Shown in pieces: positions 18,570-27,960 of a stretch of 35,673 nt of DNA (positions within the stretch are counted from its first letter, which is position 1; every line of letters begins with the position of its first letter). The stretch is taken from assembly GCA_947632835.1 (NCBI GenBank), contig CANRQI010000006.1, forward strand, positions 1 to 35,673, in the 5' to 3' direction. The stretch is from an uncultured Clostridia bacterium. Lineage in GTDB: Bacteria; Bacillota; Clostridia; TANB77; CAG-508. The notes beneath the pieces are model-generated. The model was given only the letters and a program-made list of their open reading frames with translations. It was not told the origin of the DNA and did no database searches. The translations under genes and the position numbers were made by a program.

Positions 18570-19154
18570 ATGGGAAAATTTAAAAAAATAGATACAAGTA
18601 TAGAGGGCGTTTATGTCATAGAGCCAACTGTATTTGGAGATAATAGAGGATATTTTATGGAAACATATAGTAAACCAGATTTTGATGAGATAGGTTTAAA
18701 TTATAATTTTGTTCAAGATAATCAATCAAAGTCTAAAAAAGGTGTTTTGAGAGGTTTACATTTTCAAAAAGAAAATACACAAGCAAAACTTGTTAGATGT
18801 TTAAAAGGAGAAGTTTTTGATGTTGCAGTTGATTTAAGACCTGGTAGTAAAACTTATGGAAAATGGGAAGGTGTTATTATTTCCGAAGAAAATAAAAAAA
18901 TGTTTATGATACCAAGAGGCTTTGCACATGGTTTTTTAGTATTATCTGATGAAGCAGAATTTGCATATAAATGTGATGATATTTATAACCATGAAGCAGA
19001 AGGTGGACTAAAATGGAATGATTCTGAAATAGGTATTAAATGGCCAGAGGTTTCAGGAATGAAACAAGAGGAATATTTAACTTCTGAAAAAGATAGCAAT
19101 TGGCCAACTTTAAAAGAACTAAGAAATACAGATTTATTTAAAAACTTAAAATAA
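18570..19154 (+). CDS. rfbC: dTDP-4-dehydrorhamnose 3,5-epimerase (RmlC)
   Basis: This 194-residue cupin-fold enzyme epimerises C3 and C5 of dTDP-4-keto-6-deoxyglucose, the third step of dTDP-L-rhamnose synthesis. Characteristic segments are GVLRGLHFQ (catalytic His64), FDVAVDLRPGSKTYGKW, and IPRGFAHGFLVLSDEAEFAYKC. The length is normal. An AAAGGA ribosome site precedes ATG 18570. It is the first gene of the large operon, and rfbB follows after 22 bases. Confidence 0.95.
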   Translation: MGKFKKIDTSIEGVYVIEPTVFGDNRGYFMETYSKPDFDEIGLNYNFVQDNQSKSKKGVLRGLHFQKENTQAKLVRCLKGEVFDVAVDLRPGSKTYGKWEGVIISEENKKMFMIPRGFAHGFLVLSDEAEFAYKCDDIYNHEAEGGLKWNDSEIGIKWPEVSGMKQEEYLTSEKDSNWPTLKELRNTDLFKNLK

Positions 19155-19176
19155 TTTTAAGAAAGAGGGAAAAAAT

Positions 19177-20145
19177 ATGAAAAATATATTAATAACAGGA
19201 GCAGCAGGTTTTATAGGTGCCAATTTTGCAGAGCTAATGGTAAAAAAGTATGAAGGAAAGTATAACATTATTGTTTTGGATAAATTAACTTATGCTGGAA
19301 ATTTGCATAATTTAGATAATATAAAAGATAAAATAACTTTTGTTAAAGGTGATATTTGTGATTTTGAATTTGTAAAAAATCTTTATGAAGAATATGAAAT
19401 AGATGCAGTAGTTCATTTTGCTGCTGAATCACATGTTGATAATAGTATAAAAACACCATTTATATTTACACAGACAAATGTTTTAGGAACACATACTTTA
19501 TTAGAATCAGCAAAACAAGTTTGGGGTGAAGGAAGTTCAAATAAATTTGTACATGTTTCTACAGATGAAGTATATGGAACTTTAGGAGAAACTGGATATT
19601 TTACTGAAACTTCTCCAATAAAGCCAAATAGTCCATATTCAGCTTCAAAAGCATCATCTGATTTAATAGCACTTGCTTATAGTGAAACATATAAAATGAA
19701 TGTTTCTGTAACAAATTGTTCAAATAATTATGGACCATATCAACATCATGAAAAATTAATACCACACATGATTTCAAAAGCAATGAAAAATGAAAAATTG
19801 CCTGTTTATGGTCAAGGTATGAATATTAGAGATTGGTTATATGTTGAAGATCATTGTGAAGCCATTGATATTATTTTACATAAGGGAGTTAAAGGTGAAA
19901 GATATAATATAGGTGGTCATAATGAGAAGAGAAATATTGAAATAGTTAAATTAATATTAGAAAAATTAGGAAAATCAGAAGATTTAATAGAATATGTAAC
20001 AGATAGAAAAGGTCATGATTATAGATATGCAATAGATCCAAGTAAATTAAAAAAAGAATTTGGATGGGAACCAAAAACTATGTTTAAAGATGGAATTGTG
20101 AAAACAATAGATTGGTATGTTGCACATCCAGAATATCTTGAATAA
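19177..20145 (+). CDS. rfbB: dTDP-glucose 4,6-dehydratase (RmlB)
   Basis: This 322-residue NAD-dependent enzyme converts dTDP-glucose to dTDP-4-keto-6-deoxyglucose, step two of the rhamnose pathway. It shows the Rossmann motif GAAGFIGANF near the N-terminus, the STDEVYGT segment with the catalytic Thr-Asp-Glu, and the catalytic pair Y154/K158 in YSASK. The DWLYVEDHCEAI region is typical of RmlB. The ribosome site is AAAGAGGG. With rfbA, rfbC and rfbD it completes the pathway in this window. Confidence 0.96.
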   Translation: MKNILITGAAGFIGANFAELMVKKYEGKYNIIVLDKLTYAGNLHNLDNIKDKITFVKGDICDFEFVKNLYEEYEIDAVVHFAAESHVDNSIKTPFIFTQTNVLGTHTLLESAKQVWGEGSSNKFVHVSTDEVYGTLGETGYFTETSPIKPNSPYSASKASSDLIALAYSETYKMNVSVTNCSNNYGPYQHHEKLIPHMISKAMKNEKLPVYGQGMNIRDWLYVEDHCEAIDIILHKGVKGERYNIGGHNEKRNIEIVKLILEKLGKSEDLIEYVTDRKGHDYRYAIDPSKLKKEFGWEPKTMFKDGIVKTIDWYVAHPEYLE

Positions 20146-20171
20146 TTTATAGCTAAAATAGTGGAGGAAGT

Positions 20172-21107
20172 ATGGAGAAAATATCAGTAATAGTTTCTTG
20201 TTATAATGAAGAAAAAAGCATTCCTTTATTTTATGAAGAGATGGAAAGAGTTTCAAAAGATTTTGAAAATATAGAGTTTGAATATATTTTTGTAAATGAC
20301 GGCTCAAAAGATGAAACTTTAAATGTTATAAAGGAATTAAGAAGCAAAGATAATAAAGTAAGATATATTTCTTTTTCAAGAAATTTTGGAAAAGAAGCAG
20401 CAATGTTCGCAGGTTTAGAAGCAGCTGAAGGAGATTATGTTACACTTATGGATGCTGATTTACAAGATCCTCCAAAACTTCTTAAAGAAATGTTTGATGC
20501 CATAAAAAATGAAGGTTATGATAGTGTAGCTACTAGAAGAGTTACAAGAAAAGGTGAACCTAAAATCAGAAGTTTTTTTGCGAGAATGTTTTATAAGCTA
20601 ATTAATAAAGTAACAGATTTTGAAATGGTAGATGGTGCTAGAGATTATAGATTAATGACAAAACAAGTTAAAGATGCCATAATTTCCATGAAAGAATATA
20701 ACAGGTTTTCAAAAGGTTTATGTTCATTTGTAGGTTTTAATACTAAGTGGATAGAATATGAAAATGTACAAAGAGTTGCTGGAGAAACAAAATGGTCTTT
20801 TTGGAAATTGTTTAAATATGCACTAGAAGGAATTACTGCGTTTTCAACTGCTCCACTTGCGTTAGCTTCAATTATGGGAATTTTATTTTGTTTAATATCA
20901 GGTTTATTTATTGCTTTGATTATAATAAAAACAGTTGTGTTTGGAGATCCAACTTCAGGTTGGCCATCAATGGTTTGTATAATGATATTTTTAGGAGGAG
21001 TACAATTATTGTCTTTAGGTGTAATTGGTCAGTATTTATCAAAAACTTATTTAGAGGTTAAAAATAGACCAATTTATATAGTAAAGGAAACTGAAAAAAA
21101 GAACTAA
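20172..21107 (+). CDS. GT2 polyprenyl-phosphate glycosyltransferase (GtrB/GacI-like)
   Basis: The protein has 311 residues. An N-terminal GT2 domain opens with SVIVSCYNEE, then carries FVNDGSKDET and the metal-binding DADLQDPP near residues 94-101. A C-terminal pair of membrane helices (about 232-258 and 267-290) ends in GQYLSKTYLEVKNRPIYIV, the hallmark of the GtrB/CsbB group. Such enzymes transfer a sugar (often glucose or GlcNAc) to undecaprenyl phosphate on the inner membrane face. The lipid-linked sugar is then used outside by GT-C enzymes, and two GT-C candidates lie downstream (24250 and 32933). The ribosome site is GGAGG. The sugar specificity cannot be read from sequence. Confidence 0.85.
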   Translation: MEKISVIVSCYNEEKSIPLFYEEMERVSKDFENIEFEYIFVNDGSKDETLNVIKELRSKDNKVRYISFSRNFGKEAAMFAGLEAAEGDYVTLMDADLQDPPKLLKEMFDAIKNEGYDSVATRRVTRKGEPKIRSFFARMFYKLINKVTDFEMVDGARDYRLMTKQVKDAIISMKEYNRFSKGLCSFVGFNTKWIEYENVQRVAGETKWSFWKLFKYALEGITAFSTAPLALASIMGILFCLISGLFIALIIIKTVVFGDPTSGWPSMVCIMIFLGGVQLLSLGVIGQYLSKTYLEVKNRPIYIVKETEKKN

Positions 21108-21145
21108 TATAATATGGCTATAACTTTGAAAGCTTAGGAGGAGAA

Positions 21146-21931
21146 ATGAATTTTTTTAAGATATTATTTAAAAATAGAAGATTGGCACTTCAACTTGGAA
21201 AAAATGATTTTAGAAATAGATTTGCAAATACTAGTTTGGGGTCAATTTGGGGATTCTTACAGCCATTTGTCTTTATGATGACTTATGTAATTGTATTTCA
21301 ATATATTTTAAAAACTGGTAGTTCAGGTCCATATCCTTATGTAGTATGGTTTTTACCTGGTATGGCAATGTGGATGTTTTGTAGTGATGCTATTTTACAA
21401 GCAAGTAATTCTATTAGAAATTATAGCTACTTAGTAAAAAAGGTAGTTTTTCCAGTGGATATTATTCCAATAATTTCACTTACGTCTTCAAGTTTTATAG
21501 GATTATTTTTATTTTTAATAGCAACAATTGCAAGCATTGCTTTTAAATATATTCCAAATGTTTTAAATTTAGTATATATAATTTTTTCAGCTTATTGTTT
21601 TATTATAGCTTTTACCAGGTTTACATCTGCACTTACGACATTAGTTCCAGATTTTGCACAATTATTAAATATATTGATGCAATTATTTATGTGGTTTACA
21701 CCTATAGTTTGGAATTTGAGTATGATAGAAGGGAAAATAATTGTATTATTTAAGTGTTTTCCATTTACATATTTAGTAGAAGGAATTAGACAAGCATTTA
21801 TAAATTCAACAATAATTACAGAACATAATGGTTTATATACATTTATATTTTGGGGTATAACAATTTTTATGTTTATTTGGGGAAATTATATTTTTAAGAA
21901 GAGCAAGAAAGATTTTGCAGATGTATTATAA
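21146..21931 (+). CDS. wzm: Polysaccharide ABC exporter permease (Wzm/TagG type)
   Basis: This 261-residue ABC-2 family permease has about six membrane helices and the typical N-terminal cytoplasmic stretch KNDFRNRFANTSLGSIWGFLQP that precedes the first helix. The late conserved segment FPFTYLVEGIRQAF is also typical. It should form a dimeric channel for a finished, lipid-linked polysaccharide. Its ATPase partner is the Wzt gene at 22938, separated by one GT2 gene. It has an AGGAGG ribosome site. Related permeases export O-antigen, teichoic acid or rhamnan. The rhamnose genes here favour a rhamnose-containing chain. Confidence 0.9.
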   Translation: MNFFKILFKNRRLALQLGKNDFRNRFANTSLGSIWGFLQPFVFMMTYVIVFQYILKTGSSGPYPYVVWFLPGMAMWMFCSDAILQASNSIRNYSYLVKKVVFPVDIIPIISLTSSSFIGLFLFLIATIASIAFKYIPNVLNLVYIIFSAYCFIIAFTRFTSALTTLVPDFAQLLNILMQLFMWFTPIVWNLSMIEGKIIVLFKCFPFTYLVEGIRQAFINSTIITEHNGLYTFIFWGITIFMFIWGNYIFKKSKKDFADVL

Positions 21932-21944
21932 AAGGGGATAACAA

Positions 21945-22931
21945 ATGGAAAAAGTTAATATTTTAATGGCAACTTATAATGGAAGAAGATATTTAAGACA
22001 ACAATTAGATTCAATATTAAATCAAACTTATTCTAATTTTAGATTGCTTGTTTCAGATGATGGTTCAACTGATAGTACATTAAAAATATTAGAGGAATAT
22101 GAAGCAAAAGATAGAAGAGTTGAAATATATAGACAGCAAAAAAATATAGGAATTATAGCTAATTTTGAATTTTTAATAGATAAAGTTAGAAGTGATTATT
22201 TTATGTTTGCTGATCAAGATGATGTTTGGAAAGAAGATAAAATAGAAAAAACTTTAAAAGTATTAGAAGAAACAGATAGTGATTTAGTTTATACAGATTT
22301 AGAAGTCGTAAATTCAAGATTAAAACCAATTGCACCATCATATTGGGAATTAAAGGGCTTTTCAAATAAAATAAAAAAATATAATAATTTTAAAAGTTTA
22401 TACTTAAATAATTATATTACTGGGTGTACTATGATGGTAAGAAGCAAATGGATTAATAGTTTTTTACCATTTCCAAAAAATTCAAAATATGTATTACATG
22501 ATTATTGGGTGTCATTAGTTGTTAGTCAAGAAGGAAAGATTTCTTACATAGATGAAAAATTAATGTTATATAGGCAACATACTAATAATAAAATAGGTTC
22601 AAAAACTAAATCCGAAGAATTAAAAACTTTAGATGAAATACGTAATTTATTTTTAGAAGTAAAAATAGAGCATTTTAAAACCTTTATAGATAATGAAAAA
22701 ATATTTAAAGAAATGGAAGTAAGGGAATTAAATAAGAAGGCTTTACAATATTTTGAGAGATTAAAAAATGTAAAAAACTTTAATTTTAGTGAATGGGGTT
22801 TATTCTTTAAATTATATAAATATGAAGATTTTAAATATAAAATGAAGAATTTTTTAATTTTGAATATGCCATTTTTTGCAAGAATTGTATTTAAACATAT
22901 GCCTTCCAAGCAAAGCGAGAAAGGAATGTAA
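21945..22931 (+). CDS. GT2 glycosyltransferase, rhamnosyltransferase-like
   Basis: This 328-residue cytoplasmic GT-A enzyme opens with ILMATYNGRRYLRQQLDSIL, followed by SDDGSTDST and the donor/metal site MFADQDDVW. These features are common in rhamnosyltransferases of the RgpB/WbbL type. DYWVSLV and YRQHTNN later in the protein also fit this group. The C-terminal quarter is basic and partly hydrophobic, suggesting membrane association. It lies between the Wzm and Wzt genes, 13 bases after the former and 6 before the latter. It probably extends the exported chain. Rhamnose as donor is inference from the operon. Confidence 0.82.
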   Translation: MEKVNILMATYNGRRYLRQQLDSILNQTYSNFRLLVSDDGSTDSTLKILEEYEAKDRRVEIYRQQKNIGIIANFEFLIDKVRSDYFMFADQDDVWKEDKIEKTLKVLEETDSDLVYTDLEVVNSRLKPIAPSYWELKGFSNKIKKYNNFKSLYLNNYITGCTMMVRSKWINSFLPFPKNSKYVLHDYWVSLVVSQEGKISYIDEKLMLYRQHTNNKIGSKTKSEELKTLDEIRNLFLEVKIEHFKTFIDNEKIFKEMEVRELNKKALQYFERLKNVKNFNFSEWGLFFKLYKYEDFKYKMKNFLILNMPFFARIVFKHMPSKQSEKGM

Positions 22932-22937
22932 TTTTAT

Positions 22938-24275
22938 ATGAATGATGAGCCAGTTATAGAGATAACTAATTTAGTAAAAGAATATAAAATGTTTAATAGA
23001 AAAAAAGATAGATTATTAGAGGCAATAATTCCAAAATATCAAAGACATCAAACATTTAAAGCAATGGATAATTTGAATTTAAAAATAAAAAAAGGTGAAG
23101 TACTTGGTATTTTGGGTAAAAATGGTGCTGGAAAATCAACTTTATTGAAAATGATAACTGGAGTTGTTTTTCCAACATCAGGTGAAATAAAAATTAATGG
23201 TAAAATTAGTTCACTTTTAGAGCTTGGAACGGCTTTTAATCCAGAACTTACAGGAATAGAGAATATATATCAACATGGAGAAGTAATGGGGCTTTCACAT
23301 GAACAAATAGAAGAAAAAAAAGATGAGATAATATCATTTGCAGATATAGGAGACCATATTTATCAGCCAGTAAAAACGTATTCATCAGGTATGTTTGCTA
23401 GGTTAGCCTTTGCATGTGCAATAAATGTGGATCCAGATATTTTAATAGTAGATGAAGTTTTATCAGTTGGGGATATGGCATTTCAACTTAAATGTTTTAA
23501 AAAATTTGAACAGTTTAAAGAAAGTGGAAAAACAATTTTATTTGTAACACATAGTATTGCAGATGTTATGAGAAATTGTACAAGAGCTATTATCTTAGAT
23601 GAAGGAAAGAAAATATTTGATGGTTCAGTTAAAGATGGAGTAGACAAATATAAAAAATTAATTGTAGGTTTAGAAATTGATAATGAAATAAAAGTTGAAG
23701 ATGTTGAGCAAAATGACAGTTCTGAATCTATGTTAACAGAAGCAGTAAAAGATGAAGAAATTTGGAAAGACAATTTTGAATTAAACCCTGAAGAATTAAT
23801 TTATGGTACAAAAGCAGTTGATATTATTGATTATGGAATATTTAATAAAGATGGAAAATATGAAACTTTGATAAAAAATAGCGAAGAAGTTACTGTAAAA
23901 ATGAAAGTAAAGTTTAATAAAAAAATAGTGAATCCAATTTTTGCATTAACAATTAAAGACATTAAAGGTGTAGAATTTTGTGGAACTAATACTATTATTG
24001 ATAGATTAGAAACAGGAACTTACGAAAAGGGTGATATAGCAGTTGTAAGTTTTAAGCAAATTATTCCAATTATGCCAGGAAAATATACACTTTCTTTTGG
24101 ATGTGTTAAGTATAATAATAATGGTGAGTTAGAAGTTTTCCAAAGAAGATATGATACAATTTTTATAGAAATTATGTCTTATAGAGAATGTATAGCATTA
24201 TGCGATTTAAATAGTAAAATTATGTTTGAAAAATTAAAAGGAGCAAAAAATGTGGACAAAAATAAAGAAAAATAA
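22938..24275 (+). CDS. wzt: Polysaccharide ABC exporter ATPase with C-terminal cargo domain (Wzt)
   Basis: This is a 445-residue protein. The N-terminal ABC domain has Walker A GKNGAGKS (60-67), signature SSGMF (about 149-153), Walker B ILIVDE (168-173) and H-loop His205. An acidic linker (about 250-285) follows, then a beta-rich domain (about 290-430) matching the place and length of the Wzt carbohydrate-binding domain. In E. coli O8/O9a that domain recognises the modified non-reducing end of the chain before export. The gene starts six bases after the preceding GT2 and overlaps the next gene by 26 bases. The methyltransferase genes downstream are plausible makers of the end modification. 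Confidence 0.92.
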   Translation: MNDEPVIEITNLVKEYKMFNRKKDRLLEAIIPKYQRHQTFKAMDNLNLKIKKGEVLGILGKNGAGKSTLLKMITGVVFPTSGEIKINGKISSLLELGTAFNPELTGIENIYQHGEVMGLSHEQIEEKKDEIISFADIGDHIYQPVKTYSSGMFARLAFACAINVDPDILIVDEVLSVGDMAFQLKCFKKFEQFKESGKTILFVTHSIADVMRNCTRAIILDEGKKIFDGSVKDGVDKYKKLIVGLEIDNEIKVEDVEQNDSSESMLTEAVKDEEIWKDNFELNPEELIYGTKAVDIIDYGIFNKDGKYETLIKNSEEVTVKMKVKFNKKIVNPIFALTIKDIKGVEFCGTNTIIDRLETGTYEKGDIAVVSFKQIIPIMPGKYTLSFGCVKYNNNGELEVFQRRYDTIFIEIMSYRECIALCDLNSKIMFEKLKGAKNVDKNKEK

Positions 24276-25926
24276 ATTTTGGATAGCTTTATTATTAATT
24301 TTTGTAATAAGAATGGTATTAGTAAGTGTTCAAAATTGTATATTTTTTTATGTAGCAGGAAATGATGACGCATTGGTTTTAGGTACAGCAGAAAGATTAC
24401 TTTCTATGGATTGGCTTGGACCGTATCATGCGTTTAGTATGTCTAAAGGAATATTTGCTTCAGCGTTTATAGCAATGAGCAATGTTTTAGGAATACCATT
24501 TTTAATGGCAGAGCATTTATTTTATGCAAGTGCTTGTGTTGTGTTTGTGTTAGTACTTAGAAAACTGATAAAAAATGATTTTGTTACAGCATTATTATTT
24601 GCGGTGTTAATGTTTTGTCCAGTTTTTTATAGTTCTCAGTTGCTGAGAGTTTATAGAGATTATATATATTCATCATTATTATTATATTTAGTAGCTTGCT
24701 TATTTGGAATATTTTTTAATTATAAAGAAAAGTGGACAAAGCTAATTGGATATATGATAGGCTTTGGGCTTTCATTTACTTTCATGTGGATTTGTAGAGA
24801 AGAAACAATTTGGGTTGCTCCATTTGTTTTACCAGCAGTAGTTATAATATCATTATTTATAATTTTAGATAAAAATTGTTTAGAAAAGTTTAATAAACTT
24901 ATTTTATATTTAATTCCAGTATGTATATTTTGTGTAGTAATTTTTGTGATATGCTTATTTAATTATATTGCATATGGATTATTTACATTAAATCAATATT
25001 CTGGAAAAGTATGGAATAACTTAATTACAGCTATTACAAGTGTTGAAGTAGAAAAGAAATATGATAGAGTACCAGTAACTACAGAAGCAATGGAAAAATT
25101 ATATGAAGTTAGTCCTTCATTTAGGGAATTAAAACCATATTTTGAAAGTGAAGAAGGGAAAAACTGGTATAAGTATGGTAGTACAGAGGGGCAAATAGAG
25201 GAAGGCTGGTTTTCATGGGCTTTTATTGGTGCTGTAGAGGATGCTGGTTATTATAAAAAAGATGCAAAAGAAGTTAATAATTATTTTAAAAGAATTACTG
25301 ATGAAGTAAATAAAGCATATGAAGATGGTAGACTAGAAAAAAGCAAAGAAAAAAGAAAGTTTTTTGAATTTAATCAAATAGGTAATTTAATTAAAAATAT
25401 TAGAAAAGCTTATCAACATCAAGCAAATCTTTTATATATGGATAGAGATATGAGGCTTGGGGTAGATAATGCAGTTAAGGATAAAAATTTGGAACAAGAA
25501 CAAATTGAAAAATTTGTGGAAATTACAGGAAATGTTTCAACTAATAATAAAACTTATAATTATTGGGTAGATGGTGTAAAAATTAATTCTTTAATAAATA
25601 TAACTAAAGTTTATCAAAAAATTAGTCCATATTTATTCCGTGTTGCATTATTAGCTTTTGCAGTAGAATTAGTTATGTTTATAAGGAAAAAAGAAAGATT
25701 TTCTAATTATAAAGAAGTGATTTTGCTTGTAGGAATTTTATTGCTAGATGTGTTAAGACTGCTAGTTATTGGATATACAGAAACAATGAAATTTTCTGGT
25801 GCAATAAATTCTATGTATTTGTCTTGTACTTATGATTTACAATTTGCATTTGAAATTTTAGCAGTCTGGTTTGTATTAAAACGTTTTATAAATAAATTAC
25901 AAAATAAAAAGAAGGAAGAAAAATAA
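24250..25926 (+). CDS. Multi-pass membrane protein, probable GT-C glycosyltransferase
   Basis: This 558-residue protein has an N-terminal membrane anchor and many hydrophobic helices. It has an extracytoplasmic loop with GNDDALVLGTAERLL right after the first helix, where GT-C enzymes carry their acidic catalytic residues. A soluble-looking central region (about residues 265-445) is followed by three more helices. The start lies inside the Wzt gene with an AAAGGAG ribosome site, so translation is coupled. It would act on the outer membrane face using a polyprenyl-linked sugar from one of the GT2 enzymes. The function is inferred from topology, the acidic motif and neighbours. Confidence 0.7.
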   Translation: MWTKIKKNKFWIALLLIFVIRMVLVSVQNCIFFYVAGNDDALVLGTAERLLSMDWLGPYHAFSMSKGIFASAFIAMSNVLGIPFLMAEHLFYASACVVFVLVLRKLIKNDFVTALLFAVLMFCPVFYSSQLLRVYRDYIYSSLLLYLVACLFGIFFNYKEKWTKLIGYMIGFGLSFTFMWICREETIWVAPFVLPAVVIISLFIILDKNCLEKFNKLILYLIPVCIFCVVIFVICLFNYIAYGLFTLNQYSGKVWNNLITAITSVEVEKKYDRVPVTTEAMEKLYEVSPSFRELKPYFESEEGKNWYKYGSTEGQIEEGWFSWAFIGAVEDAGYYKKDAKEVNNYFKRITDEVNKAYEDGRLEKSKEKRKFFEFNQIGNLIKNIRKAYQHQANLLYMDRDMRLGVDNAVKDKNLEQEQIEKFVEITGNVSTNNKTYNYWVDGVKINSLINITKVYQKISPYLFRVALLAFAVELVMFIRKKERFSNYKEVILLVGILLLDVLRLLVIGYTETMKFSGAINSMYLSCTYDLQFAFEILAVWFVLKRFINKLQNKKKEEK

Positions 25927-25928
25927 CT

Positions 25929-27107
25929 ATGAATGATAAAGAATTAGAACTAACTATATTAATGCCGTGTTTGAATGAAGCAGAAACTTTAGAAATTTGC
26001 ATAAATAAAGCAAAAAAATCTTTACAAAAAAATAAAATTAATGGTGAAGTATTAATTGCAGATAATGGAAGCACAGATGGTTCTCAAAAAATTGCTGAAA
26101 GATGTGGTGCAAGAGTTATAAATGTACCTGTAAAAGGCTATGGAAGTGCATTAATAGAAGGAACTAAACAAGCTAAAGGAAAATATATTATCATGGGTGA
26201 TGCTGATGATAGCTATGATTTTTCAAATATCATGCCTTATGTTGAAAAATTAAGAGAAGGCTATGAATTAGTTATGGGTAATCGATTTAAAGGTGGTATT
26301 GAAAAAGGTGCAATGCCATGGTCTCATAAATATATAGGAACACCAGTAATATCTTTTATAGGAAGATTATTTTATAAATCCAAAATTGGTGATTTTAACT
26401 GTGGAATGAGAGGCTATGATAGACAAGCAATTTTAAATTTAGATTTAAAAACAACTGGTATGGAATATGCAAGTGAAATGATTGTGCAGTCTACATTAAA
26501 TGGAATAAAAATTGCAGAAGTTCCTACAACATTAAAAAAAGATGGAAGGTCTAGACCACCTCATTTAAAGAGTTTCCAAGATGGATGGAGACATTTAAAG
26601 TTCTTACTTTTATATAGTCCAAAATGGTTATATTTAATACCAGGTTTAATTCTTATGATAATAGGATTAATAGGAAGTGTAGCATTTTTGTTTTCAGATG
26701 GAATAAAGCTTTCTAATAGTGTAGTTTTGGGTATACATTCAAGATTATATTTAGGTGGTATGTTTGTTGTAGGATTTCAAATAATATTGTTTTCATTGTT
26801 TGCTAAGGTATATGCAATGAATAGTGGTATGCATCCAAGAGAAGATAAATTTACTAATTTTTTATCAAAAATTACGTTAGAAAAAGGGTTAATAGTAGGA
26901 GTAATACTTTCAATTATTGGTTTTGGATTGACTATTTATTCAATAATATTATGGAAAAATAGAGAATTTGGAGCATTAGATCCTGTTGATGTAATGCCAA
27001 TAACTATTCCAGCAATATATTTAATAATTGTTGGTGTACAATTAATATTTGCAAGTTTTTTCCTAGGAATTTTAAATATAGATTATAAAAATAAACCTAA
27101 AAATTAA
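25929..27107 (+). CDS. GT2 glycosyltransferase, DPM1/dolichol-phosphate-sugar synthase type
   Basis: This is a 392-residue enzyme. The N-terminal GT2 domain has LTILMPCLNEAETLE, IADNGSTDGS, the loop GYGSALIEG and the metal-binding DADDSYDF. The stretch GDFNCGMRGYDR is typical of polyprenyl-phosphate sugar synthases. About four C-terminal helices (residues about 230-385) anchor it. It starts two bases after the previous stop codon. It likely supplies a lipid-linked sugar for the GT-C candidates in the same operon, as a second donor beside the enzyme at 20172. The sugar is unknown. Confidence 0.83.
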   Translation: MNDKELELTILMPCLNEAETLEICINKAKKSLQKNKINGEVLIADNGSTDGSQKIAERCGARVINVPVKGYGSALIEGTKQAKGKYIIMGDADDSYDFSNIMPYVEKLREGYELVMGNRFKGGIEKGAMPWSHKYIGTPVISFIGRLFYKSKIGDFNCGMRGYDRQAILNLDLKTTGMEYASEMIVQSTLNGIKIAEVPTTLKKDGRSRPPHLKSFQDGWRHLKFLLLYSPKWLYLIPGLILMIIGLIGSVAFLFSDGIKLSNSVVLGIHSRLYLGGMFVVGFQIILFSLFAKVYAMNSGMHPREDKFTNFLSKITLEKGLIVGVILSIIGFGLTIYSIILWKNREFGALDPVDVMPITIPAIYLIIVGVQLIFASFFLGILNIDYKNKPKN

Positions 27108-27136
27108 ATGTAATTATGAAAGGAGTGGATTTTAAG

Positions 27137-27923
27137 ATGAGTGAAGTTTTTAATAATCATACATTTGTTATATGTGCATATCAAAAGTCTGATTATTTAG
27201 AAGCTTGTGTAGAGTCGTTACTTAAACAAACTGTAAAAAGTAATATAATAATTGCTACATCTACTCCAAATGATTTAATAGAAAATATATCAAATAAATA
27301 TGATTTAAAAGTATATGTAAATACTGGGAAAACAGGAATTGGAGGAGATTGGAATTTTGCTGTAAGTGTAGCTAAAACAGATTTTGTTACTATTGCTCAT
27401 CAAGATGATATTTATAGTGAAAATTATGTAGAAGAAATAAAAAAGGCTTTAGAGAAACATCCTAATCCAATTATGTTATTTACAAATCACAAGGAAATAC
27501 GCAATCGGAGAAGTTGTAAAGATGAATCTAAATTTAAAAATAAAATGGATGATGTTATTACCATTTAGAGTTTTTAAAAAGAGTAAATTAATTAGAAGAT
27601 TCGTATTTTCTTTTGGAAATCCAATATCTTGTCCAAGTGTTACTATAAATACAAAGATAGTTGGAAAAAAGCCATTTAGAGAGGATATGGCTTCAAATAT
27701 AGATTGGGGAACATGGGCAGATTTTATGAAAAAAGATGGAGAATTTTTGTATCTTACAAAATATTTAACTTTTCATAGAGTTCATGAAAAATCAGAAACT
27801 TCAAATTGTATAAATAATAACAAAAGATTAGAAGAAGATTATCAAATGTTCTGTAGATTTTGGCCAAAACCAATTGCAAAATTTATAATGTTTTTTTATA
27901 AAAATGCTGTGAAAGCAAATTAA
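27137..27923 (+). CDS. GT2 glycosyltransferase interrupted by a +1 frameshift at CGG
   Basis: Two overlapping reading frames together make one small GT2 of about 261 residues. The first (from ATG 27137, AAAGGAG site at 27119-27125) carries TFVICAYQKSDYLEACVESL, GIGGDWNFAVS and the DxD-like HQDD, and stops at 27568. The second continues from 27507 as GEVVKMNLNLKIKWMMLLP to the stop at 27923. The junction is AAT CGG AGA. Skipping the C at 27506 restores IRN-GEVVKMN. No homopolymer run lies at the break, and neither half shows other damage. It could be a recent mutation, an assembly error, or programmed frameshifting at a codon not otherwise seen here. The upstream ATG at 27116 lacks a ribosome site. 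Confidence 0.8.
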
Positions 27924-27960
27924 TTTATCTCTATAAAGAAGGGAGAAAACAAAATAACTT

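Noticed and set aside
22544..22909. Antisense 121-residue ORF inside the GT2 gene
   Set aside because: The composition is that expected of the reverse of an AT-rich coding strand, with no promoter or ribosome site, and the sense gene is clearly real.
27522..27923. Second part of the small GT2 as an independent gene
   Set aside because: It has no convincing ribosome site of its own, and its sequence continues the GT2 once the single extra base is skipped.
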